Below are positions 24,087-33,428 of a stretch of DNA of 64,000 bases, in pieces (position 1 is the stretch's first letter; every line of letters begins with the position of its first letter). The notes beneath the pieces were generated by a model. That model was not told the origin of the DNA. It searched no databases and was given only the letters and a program-made list of their open reading frames with translations. The stretch is from Natronospira elongata (GTDB lineage Bacteria; Pseudomonadota; Gammaproteobacteria; Natronospirales; Natronospiraceae): contig NZ_JAYGII010000012.1 of NCBI RefSeq assembly GCF_034931365.1, positions 1 through 64,000 of the forward strand, in the 5' to 3' direction. A program made the position numbers and the translations under genes.

Positions 24087-26393
24087 TCAGCGCAGTTGCC
24101 CCTCCCCGCCTTCAACAAGTTCATCGGTCACAGGCGTGTCCCCACCCGAGGACTCCGGCAAGACAGAGACCGGGCGAGTCCTGACGGGACCGACAGACTC
24201 TCCCTGATGCCGGGGAGCCGCCTGCAGCCCAGCCGGCTCGGCAGCCACATCCTCCACGCGGTAGGCACCCAGCCCATTGTTGGTCGCAAGCACGAAGACA
24301 TCGATACTGCCATTGCCGTTGCGCCGGATGCTGATATCACCGGTGGCATTGGGATTGTCATGGTGGGCCAGTGAGGGGCTGACCCCCAGGGTGCCGGCTG
24401 TCGACGGATCGGTCTGCGGAATCCGCACGATGCGGGCATTCTCGTTCGAGGTGCCAAACTGGTAGACCGCCGCCCAGAGGTCATTGCCATCCCGCCCCAG
24501 GACGCGAACGCCACTGGAGTCCCTGGCCACCACGGCGCCCGGCACCGTCCCCAGGAGACTGCCGTCACCTTCGTAGAGGCGCAGGTGCTCGCCCGCCGCG
24601 TTCCACAGGAAACGCCCATTGGCCAGCGGCGCAACGCCGGCAGCGGCACCGCTCGCCCCATCGGAGAGGTGAATGGCCTGGGGCCACTGATTGAAGCCAT
24701 CGCCGTTCTGGTGCCAACGGTAGATCACCGGGGCGTTGCTGGCAGGGGCCCAGATCGTGGCCGTACCGGCGGCCATGGAGCCGGTGACCGTGATCCGGTC
24801 GCCGACGCGATGGGGCGCAGTGCCGGAGAAATTGACCACTGTCAGCGGAACCGCCGAATCATCCGGCCAGTAATAGACCCGAAAGGCATCGCCGCTCATA
24901 TCCACCGTCAGGTTGGCCGCGAACAGCCCGCCATCATCGTCGGCATCAATGTCATTGAGTACCAGCGTGCCGCCGGCAATGCCATCGGTGAGCAGACTGG
25001 CGCCACCGCCATCCACGCCTGCGCCATCCGCGCTCTGATGGATCATGACATGGGGCCCCCAGGTCTCGGAGTGACGGCTGACCACATAGAGTCGGTCCCC
25101 TGCGACGGCGAGTCCCCGCTGGCGATTGTCGCCGAAATACCAGGGGTTGGCGTTCTTTGCGGCCGCCCGATGCCAGAGAACGTCGTAGTCCGGCTCCGGC
25201 TCGCCACTGTCGCCGTCCAGAATTTGCTGCACACGAGGTCGGAGGGTGTCGAACAGGCGGGCGTAGAGGCTATCCCCGGGGCAGGCCGTGGCGCCATAGT
25301 CTCGGTGCCCGCGAATCAGGGAAGTGCTGATCCCGTGCTGGGCGGCCTTCCAGGCAAGCAGCTGTGCCCCAGTCTCAACCGCCGCCGCACTAGGATTCAC
25401 ACTGGTATAGGTGCCGATATAGGCAAGGCCCATGGTGTAACTGTTGTGTCCGGCCACATGGGCGCCCACCACATCGGTATTGCCGTCAGGGCGGTGTGCC
25501 CGGCCCTGGAACAGGGTACCGTCGGGGGCGACCAGCCAGTTATAGCCAATGTCCGACCAGCCCAGGGAGTTGACGTGGTAATTGTAAAAACTGCGAACCA
25601 CCGCGGCCCAGTCATTGGAGCTGTTGGCGGAGACCGTGTGATGCACCACAAGCTGGCTGACGTTGGCGAGCGGATGCCAGGCGGTATTGGATAGATTGCC
25701 CCAGCTACTACGCGGCACATAACCCGGCTGCGCGCTCTGGGGCAGCAAACGCCCCTCGTCAGCCAAGGGCTTGCTTGCCAGGGATTCGGTGGTCTCGCCC
25801 GGGCTGATGAAATGCAGGGAGAGACGCGCAAGCCGTGGCCGATTCCCCAGAAAATCAGCGGACAGGCTGACCCGGTACTGAAGGTAGCGAGTCTCGGGAT
25901 CGAAGAAGGCCAGCTCACCGGGCATGACCTGGTCACCCAGGTCCACTTTCAGCCTCTGCGCCAGACCGGGCCCGGTGTCCGGGCCGTGACCGTGATCACT
26001 GGCTTCCTGCCACTCGCCCCAGCGTTCTCCATCCAAAGAGGCCCGCAGCTCGACGACGACCCCGGCATGGGCCGGACGATGGCCGTGGATGACCGGGGCA
26101 ACGGCAATGAAGGGCCTTGGATCGGTCAGCGGGACGCTGATTGCTTCACTGAGCAGTACCGCGCTACCACTGTCCTTGCCGGGCCGGACACCGTCAACAT
26201 CCATGTCGAGCTGCATCCAGCCACCATCCTCGGCGAGGCTGAAACCGCGATGACTGCGAAAATCCACTTCCTCAAGCGCTGTATCGGCGCCGGGAAAGCT
26301 ACTGGAGGCAACACTCCCCTGGGCCCATACGAGACTGGAAGCGAGCGACAACAGGCTCGCGGCGACTAAAGAACTGGGCAACATTCTCGGCAT
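24087..26393 (-). CDS. Secreted N-acetylmuramoyl-L-alanine amidase (PGRP domain)
   Basis: The 768-residue exported protein has a signal peptide (MPRMLPSSLVAASLLSLASS), an N-terminal beta-rich domain (~30-200), a PGRP/amidase-2 domain (~210-390) and a C-terminal propeller-like repeat region with an Ala/Pro-rich tail. Zinc ligands are visible: LVVHHTVSANSS (His), IRGHRDYGATACPGDSLYARL (His and Cys split over the motif). IGYNWLVAPDGT and the DVVGAHVAGHN step are typical of PGRPs. It would cleave the amide bond between MurNAc and the peptide stem, in cell-wall turnover or lysis of other bacteria. The ATG at 26393 has GGGGAA upstream; 26405 is less likely. Confidence 0.92.
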   Translation of the reverse strand: MPRMLPSSLVAASLLSLASSLVWAQGSVASSSFPGADTALEEVDFRSHRGFSLAEDGGWMQLDMDVDGVRPGKDSGSAVLLSEAISVPLTDPRPFIAVAPVIHGHRPAHAGVVVELRASLDGERWGEWQEASDHGHGPDTGPGLAQRLKVDLGDQVMPGELAFFDPETRYLQYRVSLSADFLGNRPRLARLSLHFISPGETTESLASKPLADEGRLLPQSAQPGYVPRSSWGNLSNTAWHPLANVSQLVVHHTVSANSSNDWAAVVRSFYNYHVNSLGWSDIGYNWLVAPDGTLFQGRAHRPDGNTDVVGAHVAGHNSYTMGLAYIGTYTSVNPSAAAVETGAQLLAWKAAQHGISTSLIRGHRDYGATACPGDSLYARLFDTLRPRVQQILDGDSGEPEPDYDVLWHRAAAKNANPWYFGDNRQRGLAVAGDRLYVVSRHSETWGPHVMIHQSADGAGVDGGGASLLTDGIAGGTLVLNDIDADDDGGLFAANLTVDMSGDAFRVYYWPDDSAVPLTVVNFSGTAPHRVGDRITVTGSMAAGTATIWAPASNAPVIYRWHQNGDGFNQWPQAIHLSDGASGAAAGVAPLANGRFLWNAAGEHLRLYEGDGSLLGTVPGAVVARDSSGVRVLGRDGNDLWAAVYQFGTSNENARIVRIPQTDPSTAGTLGVSPSLAHHDNPNATGDISIRRNGNGSIDVFVLATNNGLGAYRVEDVAAEPAGLQAAPRHQGESVGPVRTRPVSVLPESSGGDTPVTDELVEGGEGQLR

Positions 26394-26479
26394 GATTTCC
26401 CCCATGGCTGGCGTTCAGGAGATTCCACTGTGCCGAGTCTGTCGGGGTAGGTTCTGTGAACCGAGTCACATATTTGGGA

Positions 26480-26510
26480 AAAAAAGAAAACCCGGCCTGG
26501 GCCGGGTTTT
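26480..26510 (-). terminator. Rho-independent terminator of the ParM-like gene
   Basis: AAAACCCGGCC pairs with GGCCGGGTTTT around a two-base loop (26487-26510); on the minus strand it runs into CTTTTTTT. It lies about 30 bases after the ParM-like stop. Confidence 0.9.
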
Positions 26511-26539
26511 CGTCAAGGCACTGAAATGTACCTTTCGGC

Positions 26540-27604
26540 TTACCAGTTTTCCGCGTCGGCGGTGCGTTGCTGGTTACCACTGTCCATGTCGCCAGCAGTC
26601 TGGTTGCCCTGGACATTGTGGTAAGCCCAGCGATAGTAACCACGGGCATTGGCGGAAACCGGCTCGTCCACCAGACGCAACTGGGGAATATGCTCCTTGA
26701 GGTATTTCTCCAGTACCTGGCCACCGCCACCGGTAAGCAGGACGTGGTCATAACCGGCCACCTGCCAGAGAGAGCGGATTTCCACCAGCAGCTTGGTGGC
26801 CACTTCACCAAACACCTGATCTCTCAGGCCGGTGATGTCCACTTCGCGACCGGACACATTGATACTGCCATTGATCACCGCCTCGTCCAGCGTGTGGGTT
26901 TCACACTCCAGGCCATACTGGGTCGCCAGGGCCGAGGAAATGCCATCGTAGCCCACGGAAATCCCGATGGGGACGGTGCGGGTGAAGGCCGGCGCATAAT
27001 CGCCGTCGATAATGGTGGACAGGTCACTGGTACGGAAGCCGATATCGATGATACCCACACGGCCCTTCATCAGCGGGGAATCCGTCTGAATTCGAGCCTG
27101 CTCGTCCAGAACCTCGGACCAGAAGGTCCCCACCGGCTGCGGGACCACTTCGATGTTGTCCAGGCGGACATTGCAATCGAAGCGGTTGCCGCCAATCTCG
27201 CGCACGATTTGATGATCGCCCCGCATGAGGTTCACCAGTTCGTGCGCCATGTGCATCCGCCCTGGCGGCAGGCCGGTAACCACATAGAAAGTGTTCATGG
27301 GATCGGTGCAGTACAGGCTGAGGGCACCGAGGAAGAGGATCTTGATGTCATTGCCTTCGGTTCGCGTGGCGGACAGGCCACGGTGCGCAATCCGGGAATG
27401 ACGGATGGCCAGATCGCCGAGGAAATAGGACTTCCCGCCGACGGTCACGCGCAGGTCTTCCGTCACCCGCGGCTTGCGAAAGCCGAGGGACATGGGCGTG
27501 CCGGAACCGCCCTCGCCCACCACGGACGGGAAGGAATGACTGTCACGGCCGTCAAAGACTTTGACGAAACCGTAACCAAGGTCGAGACCGATGCATCGTT
27601 CCAC
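26540..27604 (-). CDS. Chromosomal actin-like ParM/StbA-family ATPase
   Basis: The 354-residue protein has an actin/Hsp70-fold plan: phosphate-1 loop IGLDLGYGFVKVFDG, an ALP-type N-domain (LGDLAIRHS, YVVTGLPPGRM), the phosphate-2 loop GIIDIGFRTSDLSTI, and the adenosine motif VLLTGGGGQVLEKYL. Plasmid ParM forms filaments that push plasmids apart, but no ParR-like adaptor or iteron array is seen here, so a chromosomal role (cytoskeletal filament, organelle or element positioning) is more likely. The start is GTG with AGGGGG upstream. The gene stands alone with its own terminator. Confidence 0.88.
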   Translation of the reverse strand: MERCIGLDLGYGFVKVFDGRDSHSFPSVVGEGGSGTPMSLGFRKPRVTEDLRVTVGGKSYFLGDLAIRHSRIAHRGLSATRTEGNDIKILFLGALSLYCTDPMNTFYVVTGLPPGRMHMAHELVNLMRGDHQIVREIGGNRFDCNVRLDNIEVVPQPVGTFWSEVLDEQARIQTDSPLMKGRVGIIDIGFRTSDLSTIIDGDYAPAFTRTVPIGISVGYDGISSALATQYGLECETHTLDEAVINGSINVSGREVDITGLRDQVFGEVATKLLVEIRSLWQVAGYDHVLLTGGGGQVLEKYLKEHIPQLRLVDEPVSANARGYYRWAYHNVQGNQTAGDMDSGNQQRTADAENW

Positions 27605-27788
27605 TGCGTAACCCCCTTGGCTCGCTAAGTTGGGTGACTGGTTGCCCCGGCTGGGGGCGTCAGAGTTCCTGAGTAGTTGTAGCAGGTAGGGGACCTGCGA
27701 TCAATCCATTCCCGCCCAGACTTGCCGGAGAATCCCGAGGATTGAGCAAACACTGCCCACCCCTCTCGGAAAAGTGACCATAATCCAG

Positions 27789-27823
27789 AAAAAATCGGGG
27801 CCTGCCAGGAACCTGGCAGGCCC
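27789..27823 (-). terminator. Rho-independent terminator of the HD-GYP gene
   Basis: GCCTGCCAGG (27800-27809) pairs with CCTGGCAGGC (27812-27821); on the minus strand the stem is followed within a few bases by TTTTTT. It lies just past the HD-GYP stop codon. Confidence 0.9.
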
Positions 27824-27836
27824 GAGAGGCTGTTTT

Positions 27837-29069
27837 CTAGATCAAGGACTCGGCCGCGGTGATGGAGCGCAGACGATCATCCCCGAATTCATGAGGGTCG
27901 ACGGCATTCTGAATGCCCCAACTGACCCCGCCACGATCCTCTGCGGCCAGATTGACCAGGGGCCGGCGGCGATAAGGATTGCCACGCGGATCTTCCAGCA
28001 TCATCAACACGGGCTTGAGCCGGTTGCTGCGGTTCTGGGTCACCACCATGCCCCTCGCACCGTTGCTCAGGCTGACCACCGTGCCGATGGGGTAGACGCC
28101 CATGCAACGAATGAAGCGCTCAATGCGCTCATTACCGAACTGCTCCGCGCACTCCTTGCGCAGTTTGGCCAATGCCTTGTGCGGCGACAGCGGCGGCGAA
28201 TTCGGCCAGTCGCCGGTCATGGCGTCGTAGACGTCCACCAGCCCCACCATCAGGGCCAGCGGATCTATGCGCTCGCCCACCAGACGATCTGGATAGCCGC
28301 TGCCATCGAGACGCTCGTGGTGCTGGCGTACGATCCGCAATACGGCATCCGGCACCCCACCGGACTGCATCAGCAGGCGATACCCCTGCTCCGGATGGGC
28401 ACGCATGATAGCCATCTCGTCGTCATCAAGCGGACCGTCCTTATGAATGATGCTGCGAGCGACACGGACCTTGCCGATATCATGCAGCAATCCACCCATG
28501 CCCACGGCCTCGATGTCATCGCGGCCCAGGCCTTCGTGGCGCGCGAAGATCATGCTGATGACAGCGGTATTGATGCTATGGAGCGCGGTGTGCTCATCCT
28601 TGTCCCGCAACTGGATCAGCCAGAGGGAGGCCGCCGGATTGCTGAGGATCGTATCCAGCAACTCGGTCACGACTGTTCTCACGCCCTGGATACTGACGTG
28701 CTTGCCCATGCGGGCATCATCCATGAGCACTTCCAGGTACTGACTGGTCTTCTGGCGAATATCCAGGGCCCGGGCCAATTCCCGCTTGATGGACTTGAAG
28801 CGGTGCTCGGCGGGCGCCTCTTCGCTGAGCACTGAGCCACCCCGGCCACGGTCGAGGACAGCGGCTCGCTGAATTTTCGACTGCAGGTCCGGCCGCGAAC
28901 GCTCAATGTCCACATAGACGAACTGGCAGCTCTCGCGTAGCTGGGCGAGTTCACGCCGGGATTCCACGGTAAACCCCTGGAACAGGAAGGGAGATTCCAG
29001 CCAGGGTCGATCCAGCTCGGCTACGTACATGCCGGTGGAAACATCGGTAACTTTCAGTTTGCACTTCAT
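27837..29069 (-). CDS. HD-GYP cyclic di-GMP phosphodiesterase with DUF3391
   Basis: The 410-residue cytoplasmic protein has an N-terminal DUF3391 domain (~1-130: MKCKLKVTDVSTGMYVAELDRPW) and an HD-GYP domain (~140-340). Metal-binding and signature residues are in place: DEHTALHSINTAVIS, GGLLHDIGKVRV (HD), HPEQGYRLL, VRQHHERLDGSGYPDRL (GYP) and VDVYDAMTGD. HD-GYP enzymes hydrolyse c-di-GMP to GMP or pGpG. It would counter the two GGDEF enzymes in this window. GGAGGA precedes the ATG. Confidence 0.96.
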   Translation of the reverse strand: MKCKLKVTDVSTGMYVAELDRPWLESPFLFQGFTVESRRELAQLRESCQFVYVDIERSRPDLQSKIQRAAVLDRGRGGSVLSEEAPAEHRFKSIKRELARALDIRQKTSQYLEVLMDDARMGKHVSIQGVRTVVTELLDTILSNPAASLWLIQLRDKDEHTALHSINTAVISMIFARHEGLGRDDIEAVGMGGLLHDIGKVRVARSIIHKDGPLDDDEMAIMRAHPEQGYRLLMQSGGVPDAVLRIVRQHHERLDGSGYPDRLVGERIDPLALMVGLVDVYDAMTGDWPNSPPLSPHKALAKLRKECAEQFGNERIERFIRCMGVYPIGTVVSLSNGARGMVVTQNRSNRLKPVLMMLEDPRGNPYRRRPLVNLAAEDRGGVSWGIQNAVDPHEFGDDRLRSITAAESLI

Positions 29070-29503
29070 TAATCCGGTCCTCCGGATGCGGCGAAGTACC
29101 GCTCAGGCGGCACCATCCAGGTCAATCGGGCCTGCCCATCCATCCCCTCACGATATGGATTTAGGCTTAGACCGGCCCGCAGTCCCCCCCCGGATGCGTC
29201 GCCCCGCCTGTTGCAGGCGTGGCAGGCAAGTCAGAGTATATCACCCGCCCAGGGCCTTAATGCCCTTGACAGGTCATGATCAAGGTATCGGCTGCATGAC
29301 CGGTTAACTTGAGCTGACAAAAGGCACAAGGACACGCTCCTGGCGTTGTCCGAACAGGGCCTTGCAGCGGGCAACCCTCAAATTTTCGGGCTATTTTACC
29401 CAAACCCTGAAATGCAGCAACCGCAAATTGCCGACGCGCCCTGCTAGACTGAAGCGAGACGGGCCTTCGCCCACAGAACAAAACTGACAAATCGGGGAAT
29501 AAC
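29070..29503. other. Long intergenic region between divergent genes
   Basis: These 434 bases hold no convincing gene. They must contain the promoters for the leftward HD-GYP gene and the rightward membrane-protein gene. A TAGACT box (29443-29448) precedes the latter, without a clear -35 partner. Confidence 0.4.
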
Positions 29504-30919
29504 ATGTCACTGGATGATCGGTTCCCGGTCAGCGGCAACTTCTGGATTGACCTGCTCGTTCTCGTCGTTGCCGCCATCGGGCTGCTGTATCTGGCGCGCA
29601 GCACGGCGCATGAAATCCTGCTGGGGCTGACCCGGGCCCTGACCAGCACCTTGCGGGTCGCCCACCGAGCCATGGCGGTCTGGGGGACGCAGTTACGCCG
29701 GGGCGGTCAGAGTGCCCTGTATCAGTTGGTGGGTGAACACCAGCGCCGACTCACCAGCCGGGAGCTGGAGCATTTGCGAAACCATGTTCACGGCGCCCTG
29801 AAGGAAGCGCCGGCCCTCAAGGAGGCCATCGAAGGCAACATTGCTCAATTGGAGCGGGATTACGAGGCGGGCCCCGCCCTGCCGGAACCTCCCGCCGCCT
29901 GGGGAGAGCTGGTAGAAAAGATCACCGCGGTTCAGGACAAGGCCGACTCCAGCCTCCGGGATACGCTGGATGCCTTGCGAGTGAGCGTGGAGAAAAGTTG
30001 CCAGCAACTTACCGGCCAGCATGATCGGCATTCCCGTCAGGCCCAACACCACCTGGGCAGGCTCCAGCCGGTCTGGCAGCAGGCCCGAGACAGTCTGGAA
30101 GGCCTGGAGAAGCGCCTGGCCAATCTTGATGAACGACTGGTAGCCACAAACCGCCGCATCCGACGCTTCGAGACCCTCCAGGCTCAGCGAAACACCCAGA
30201 CCAGTCGATTCAGGGCCTGGCTGGCACTGAACCTGGGCATCAGCGGTTTTCTGCTTCTGGTGGGCGCAATGATCACACTGGTCAACTATCACCTGCTGGC
30301 AACACCGCTACAGGAAGCGTTCGGGACACAGGCGAACATCGGCCCCTTCCAGGCGGCTCCTTTCACGGCCATTGCCGTAACCGCTGCCCAGATGGGTCTC
30401 GCCTTGCTGATCTCCGATACCGCGCGAATCACGCGCCTGCTGCTGCCGATCAGCCGCATGTCGGCCCTGTCCCGTCGCGTACTCCTGGGCATAGCAAGCG
30501 TTGCCCTGATCCTGCTGGCATTGACCGAAGCCGGGCTGGCTTTTACCCGCGACACTATTGCCCTGGAGTCCGAATGGCTACGCCGTGAACTGGAACAGGG
30601 GATCGCGACCGGCAGCCCGGACCTTCGCATTGTCCCGGCCATGGCTCAGATGGTGATGGGCTTCATCCTTCCCTTCGCCTTTATTGCCCTGGTCCCGGCC
30701 CTGGAGTCCTTCTTTCAGACCGCTCGGGTCGCCCTGCTGCTTTCCGCCGCCTTCCTGATTGGCACCCTGGCCACGCTGACAAGGCTACTGGCCCGGTTGA
30801 TCTCCAGTGCCGGCCACCTGCTGGTTTATATCTACGATCTGATCATCGTCGTCCCGCTCAGCCTGGAGCGCCGCTTTCGCCGCCGGGAACCCGGCCTGGG
30901 GGGAGGCGAGGAGGTATGA
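29504..30919 (+). CDS. Membrane protein with coiled-coil domain, unknown function
   Basis: The 471-residue protein starts with a membrane helix (~15-33, LLVLVVAAIGLLYLARS), continues with a ~200-residue charged helical, coiled-coil stretch (HQRRLTSRELEHLRNHV, LEGLEKRLANLDERLVA), and ends with about five membrane helices (from ~240 on, including ISGFLLLVGAMITLV and ISRMSALSRRVLLGIAS). I do not recognise the family. Its stop overlaps the start of the lipoprotein gene (ATGA), so the two are co-translated and may form one envelope complex. Confidence 0.85.
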   Translation: MSLDDRFPVSGNFWIDLLVLVVAAIGLLYLARSTAHEILLGLTRALTSTLRVAHRAMAVWGTQLRRGGQSALYQLVGEHQRRLTSRELEHLRNHVHGALKEAPALKEAIEGNIAQLERDYEAGPALPEPPAAWGELVEKITAVQDKADSSLRDTLDALRVSVEKSCQQLTGQHDRHSRQAQHHLGRLQPVWQQARDSLEGLEKRLANLDERLVATNRRIRRFETLQAQRNTQTSRFRAWLALNLGISGFLLLVGAMITLVNYHLLATPLQEAFGTQANIGPFQAAPFTAIAVTAAQMGLALLISDTARITRLLLPISRMSALSRRVLLGIASVALILLALTEAGLAFTRDTIALESEWLRRELEQGIATGSPDLRIVPAMAQMVMGFILPFAFIALVPALESFFQTARVALLLSAAFLIGTLATLTRLLARLISSAGHLLVYIYDLIIVVPLSLERRFRRREPGLGGGEEV

Positions 30920-31542
30920 AGACCCGCCTTTCATTGCTGCTACTGGCGGGGCTGGTCCTGTGCGCTTGCGCTCCGGCCAGTGAGGAGGAAGTAATAACCC
31001 GCGCGCTGGCCGTGGACCATGAGAGCCTGCCCAGCCATAGGCATGCCGACCGGCTCGACGCCCTCCAGCGTCGCTTCCTGCTGGACCAGAATCCCGGCGA
31101 TCAGTTGCTGATTGCACCATGGGACACCGAGGAGTCTGACGTACCTTACCTGATCACGCGGCTATCCGACCGCCCTCTCACCGCGACACGGGAGCTGCGT
31201 CTCCTGCATGACAAAGTTAGGAGCGCTGACGCCCGCAGCAACTCGGAGCTGGGCTATCTGCTTTCCAGTCTGGCTGGGAAGCTGGCCCCGCCGACCGGGA
31301 CACGTTGCCTGTATCTGGCCATGTCACCATCGAACGCCGGTCCACCACCAGCCATTGAGGATGAGCCGGGTCGGGGACGCCATGGCGCCGGCTGGCGTGC
31401 TCACCTGCTGATTCCAGACCCTGAATCGGACCCGCTTGAACAACGCAATCGCTGGATCCGCCACCTGCATGAGCTGGGGGCGAGTCGCATCCAGGTCCAC
31501 ACTCTGGACCACCCCCTGGAACAATTGCCGCCCTGCCGTTGA
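30916..31542 (+). CDS. Putative lipoprotein paired with the coiled-coil membrane protein
   Basis: The 208-residue protein has a lipoprotein signal (MKTRLSLLLLAGLVLCACAP) with a lipobox-type LVLC before the modified Cys. The mature part is soluble and contains RFLLDQNPGDQLLIAPWDTEE, LYLAMSPSNAG and IRHLHELGASRIQVHTL, compatible with an alpha/beta fold with unknown activity. The next residue after Cys is Ala, so sorting to the outer membrane is likely. It overlaps the preceding gene by four bases. Confidence 0.8.
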   Translation: MKTRLSLLLLAGLVLCACAPASEEEVITRALAVDHESLPSHRHADRLDALQRRFLLDQNPGDQLLIAPWDTEESDVPYLITRLSDRPLTATRELRLLHDKVRSADARSNSELGYLLSSLAGKLAPPTGTRCLYLAMSPSNAGPPPAIEDEPGRGRHGAGWRAHLLIPDPESDPLEQRNRWIRHLHELGASRIQVHTLDHPLEQLPPCR

Positions 31543-31545
31543 AGC

Positions 31546-31579
31546 AAAAAAAAGAGCACCGACACTGTCGGTGCTCTTT
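31546..31579 (-). terminator. Terminator shared by the lipoprotein gene and the tRNAs
   Basis: AAAGAGCACCGACA pairs with TGTCGGTGCTCTTT with a very short loop. The minus strand ends in a run of eight T residues, so it most strongly terminates leftward transcription from the tRNAs; it may work in both directions. Confidence 0.85.
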
Positions 31580-31583
31580 ATAG

Positions 31584-31659
31584 TGGCGTCCCCACGGGGA
31601 TTCGAACCCCGGTCGCCGCCGTGAAAGGGCGGTGTCCTAGGCCTCTAGACGATGGGGAC
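31584..31659 (-). tRNA. tRNA-Glu (UUC)
   Basis: The minus strand reads GTCCCCATCGTCTAGAGGCC at the 5' end, anticodon stem-loop CCGCCCTTTCACGGCGG with anticodon TTC, T-arm GGGGTTCGAATCCCC and encoded CCA. The seven-base acceptor stem pairs fully. It lies downstream of gltX, whose product charges it. Confidence 0.98.
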
Positions 31660-31694
31660 GCAGAAACTTTTCAGATCTGCTGGCCTAGCTTGTT

Positions 31695-31770
31695 TGGTGG
31701 AGCCAGGCGGGATCGAACCGCCGACCTCCTGCATGCCATGCAGGCGCTCTCCCAGCTGAGCTATGGCCCC
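31695..31770 (-). tRNA. tRNA-Ala (GGC)
   Basis: The minus strand reads GGGGCCATAGCTCAGCTGGG, anticodon stem-loop CCTGCATGGCATGCAGG with anticodon GGC, T-arm GCGGTTCGATCCCGC and encoded CCA. It lies between gltX and tRNA-Glu on the same strand. Confidence 0.98.
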
Positions 31771-31849
31771 TTGTTTCTTGCTGGAGCGCCCCGCCGCGAC
31801 GTGCGCTCAACCAACGAGGCGCGCATTTTGCAGGAGCGCCTCGCGCCTG

Positions 31850-33271
31850 TCAAGCACTCTCGGCAGATTCCTTTCTGCTCTGTATGTAAGCCAGTGCCCG
31901 ATCAATGCGTTCCACTGTCTTTTCCCGACCGAGCAGCGCAAGCGTCTGGTCGATGGGGGGCGATACCGGCCCGCCAGAAACTGCGACTCGAATGGGTTGC
32001 GCCACCTTGCCAAGCTTGAGCTCCTGCTCCTCGGCCACGGCATTGACCACGGCATGGATCTTCTCCGCCTGCCAGTCCTCCAATGACGAAAGGGCCGCCT
32101 TTACAGCCTCAAGCGGCGCTTCGGCGACCGGACGCAGATTCTTCTTCGCTGCCTTTTCATCGAATTCATCAAAATCCCGGAAGAAAAACAGACTGTTGTC
32201 GGCCATTTCCACCAGGGTCTTGGCACGCTCCTGCTGCGAGACCACGATGGGTTCCAGGGATGGCCCCGCGGACAGATCACAGCCACGGGCCTCAAGCAGC
32301 GGCGCCAGGGCCTTGGCGACGTCTCCCGGCTCGCTTTCCTTGATGTAATGCTGGTTGAGCCAAAGCAGCTTTTCCGGGTTGAAGGTAGAGGCCGAGCGAT
32401 TGACTTCATCGATATCGAACAGCTCGACCATCTCTTCCCGGCTGAAGACTTCCTGGTCTCCGTGAGACCAGCCCAGGCGGACCAGATAATTGATCAGGGC
32501 GTCGGGCAGATAGCCCTCCTCCCGGTACTGGAGCACGCTCACCGCCCCGTGGCGCTTGGACAGCCGGGCCCCATCGGAGCCGAGAATCATGGGCACATGG
32601 GCATAAACCGGTGGTTCGCCGCCCAGAGCCCGGATCATGTTGATCTGCCGCGGGGTGTTATTGAGATGGTCATCACCACGAATGACATGGGTAATCTGCA
32701 TATCCATGTCGTCCACCACCACGGTGAAGTTGTAGGTCGGCGTGCCATCGGAGCGGGCAATGATCAGATCATCCAGCTCACTGTTGTTGAAGCTCACATG
32801 ACCGCGAACCCGGTCATCGAAGACCACCGCCCCATCCTGGGGATTACGAAAACGGATCACCGGCTCCACCCCTTCACGGGCGTCACTCCGGTCACGGCAG
32901 CGGCCGTCGTAACGTGGCTTTTCCTTGCGCGCCCGCTGAGCCTCCCGCATCTCATCCAGTTCCTCACGGGTGCAATAGCAGCGGTAGGCCTTGCCCTCAT
33001 CAAGCAGCTTCTGAATCAGCTCCCGATAACGATCAAAGCGTTGTGTCTGGTAGAAGGGGCCCTCATCGTAATCAAGCCCCATCCACTCTATGCCATCGAG
33101 AATGGCCTGCACGGACTCGGGTGTGGAACGCTCGCGATCCGTGTCCTCAATCCGGAGCACGAACTTGCCCTGATGCTTGCGGGCGTAGAGCCAGCAGAAC
33201 AGCGCCGTGCGGGCGCCACCGATGTGCAGATAGCCGGTGGGGCTGGGCGCAAAGCGGGTCCGAATCGTCAT
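31850..33271 (-). CDS. gltX: Glutamate--tRNA ligase
   Basis: This 473-residue class I aminoacyl-tRNA synthetase joins glutamate to tRNA-Glu. Family marks include the HIGH motif in RFAPSPTGYLHIGGARTAL, FVLRIEDTDRERS, YRCYCTREELDEM, PTYNFTVVVDDMDMQITHVI, the KMSKS counterpart ARLSKRHGAVSV and the anticodon-binding helical C-terminal domain. The length is standard for bacterial GltX. tRNA-Ala and tRNA-Glu follow on the same strand within 160 bases; a tRNA cluster beside gltX also occurs in E. coli. Confidence 0.98.
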   Translation of the reverse strand: MTIRTRFAPSPTGYLHIGGARTALFCWLYARKHQGKFVLRIEDTDRERSTPESVQAILDGIEWMGLDYDEGPFYQTQRFDRYRELIQKLLDEGKAYRCYCTREELDEMREAQRARKEKPRYDGRCRDRSDAREGVEPVIRFRNPQDGAVVFDDRVRGHVSFNNSELDDLIIARSDGTPTYNFTVVVDDMDMQITHVIRGDDHLNNTPRQINMIRALGGEPPVYAHVPMILGSDGARLSKRHGAVSVLQYREEGYLPDALINYLVRLGWSHGDQEVFSREEMVELFDIDEVNRSASTFNPEKLLWLNQHYIKESEPGDVAKALAPLLEARGCDLSAGPSLEPIVVSQQERAKTLVEMADNSLFFFRDFDEFDEKAAKKNLRPVAEAPLEAVKAALSSLEDWQAEKIHAVVNAVAEEQELKLGKVAQPIRVAVSGGPVSPPIDQTLALLGREKTVERIDRALAYIQSRKESAESA

Positions 33272-33428
33272 GCCATTCCTCCAGCGGAAAAAGCGTCCAT
33301 TTTAGCAGACCGGCGACCGGGAAAGGCAGCTTGAACTCGGCGGCCGTACCCCCCATTGTGTAGTGACGGGTGATCGAGTCGGCCTTGCCGCCACCGCCCG
33401 CCTACCCACAGTGAGAGAAGGAGGCTTC

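Noticed and set aside
26567..28835. Two frames of 353 codons opposite the ParM-like and HD-GYP genes
   Set aside because: They are antisense shadows in high-GC DNA, His/Gly-rich and without known motifs; the opposite strands encode clear families.
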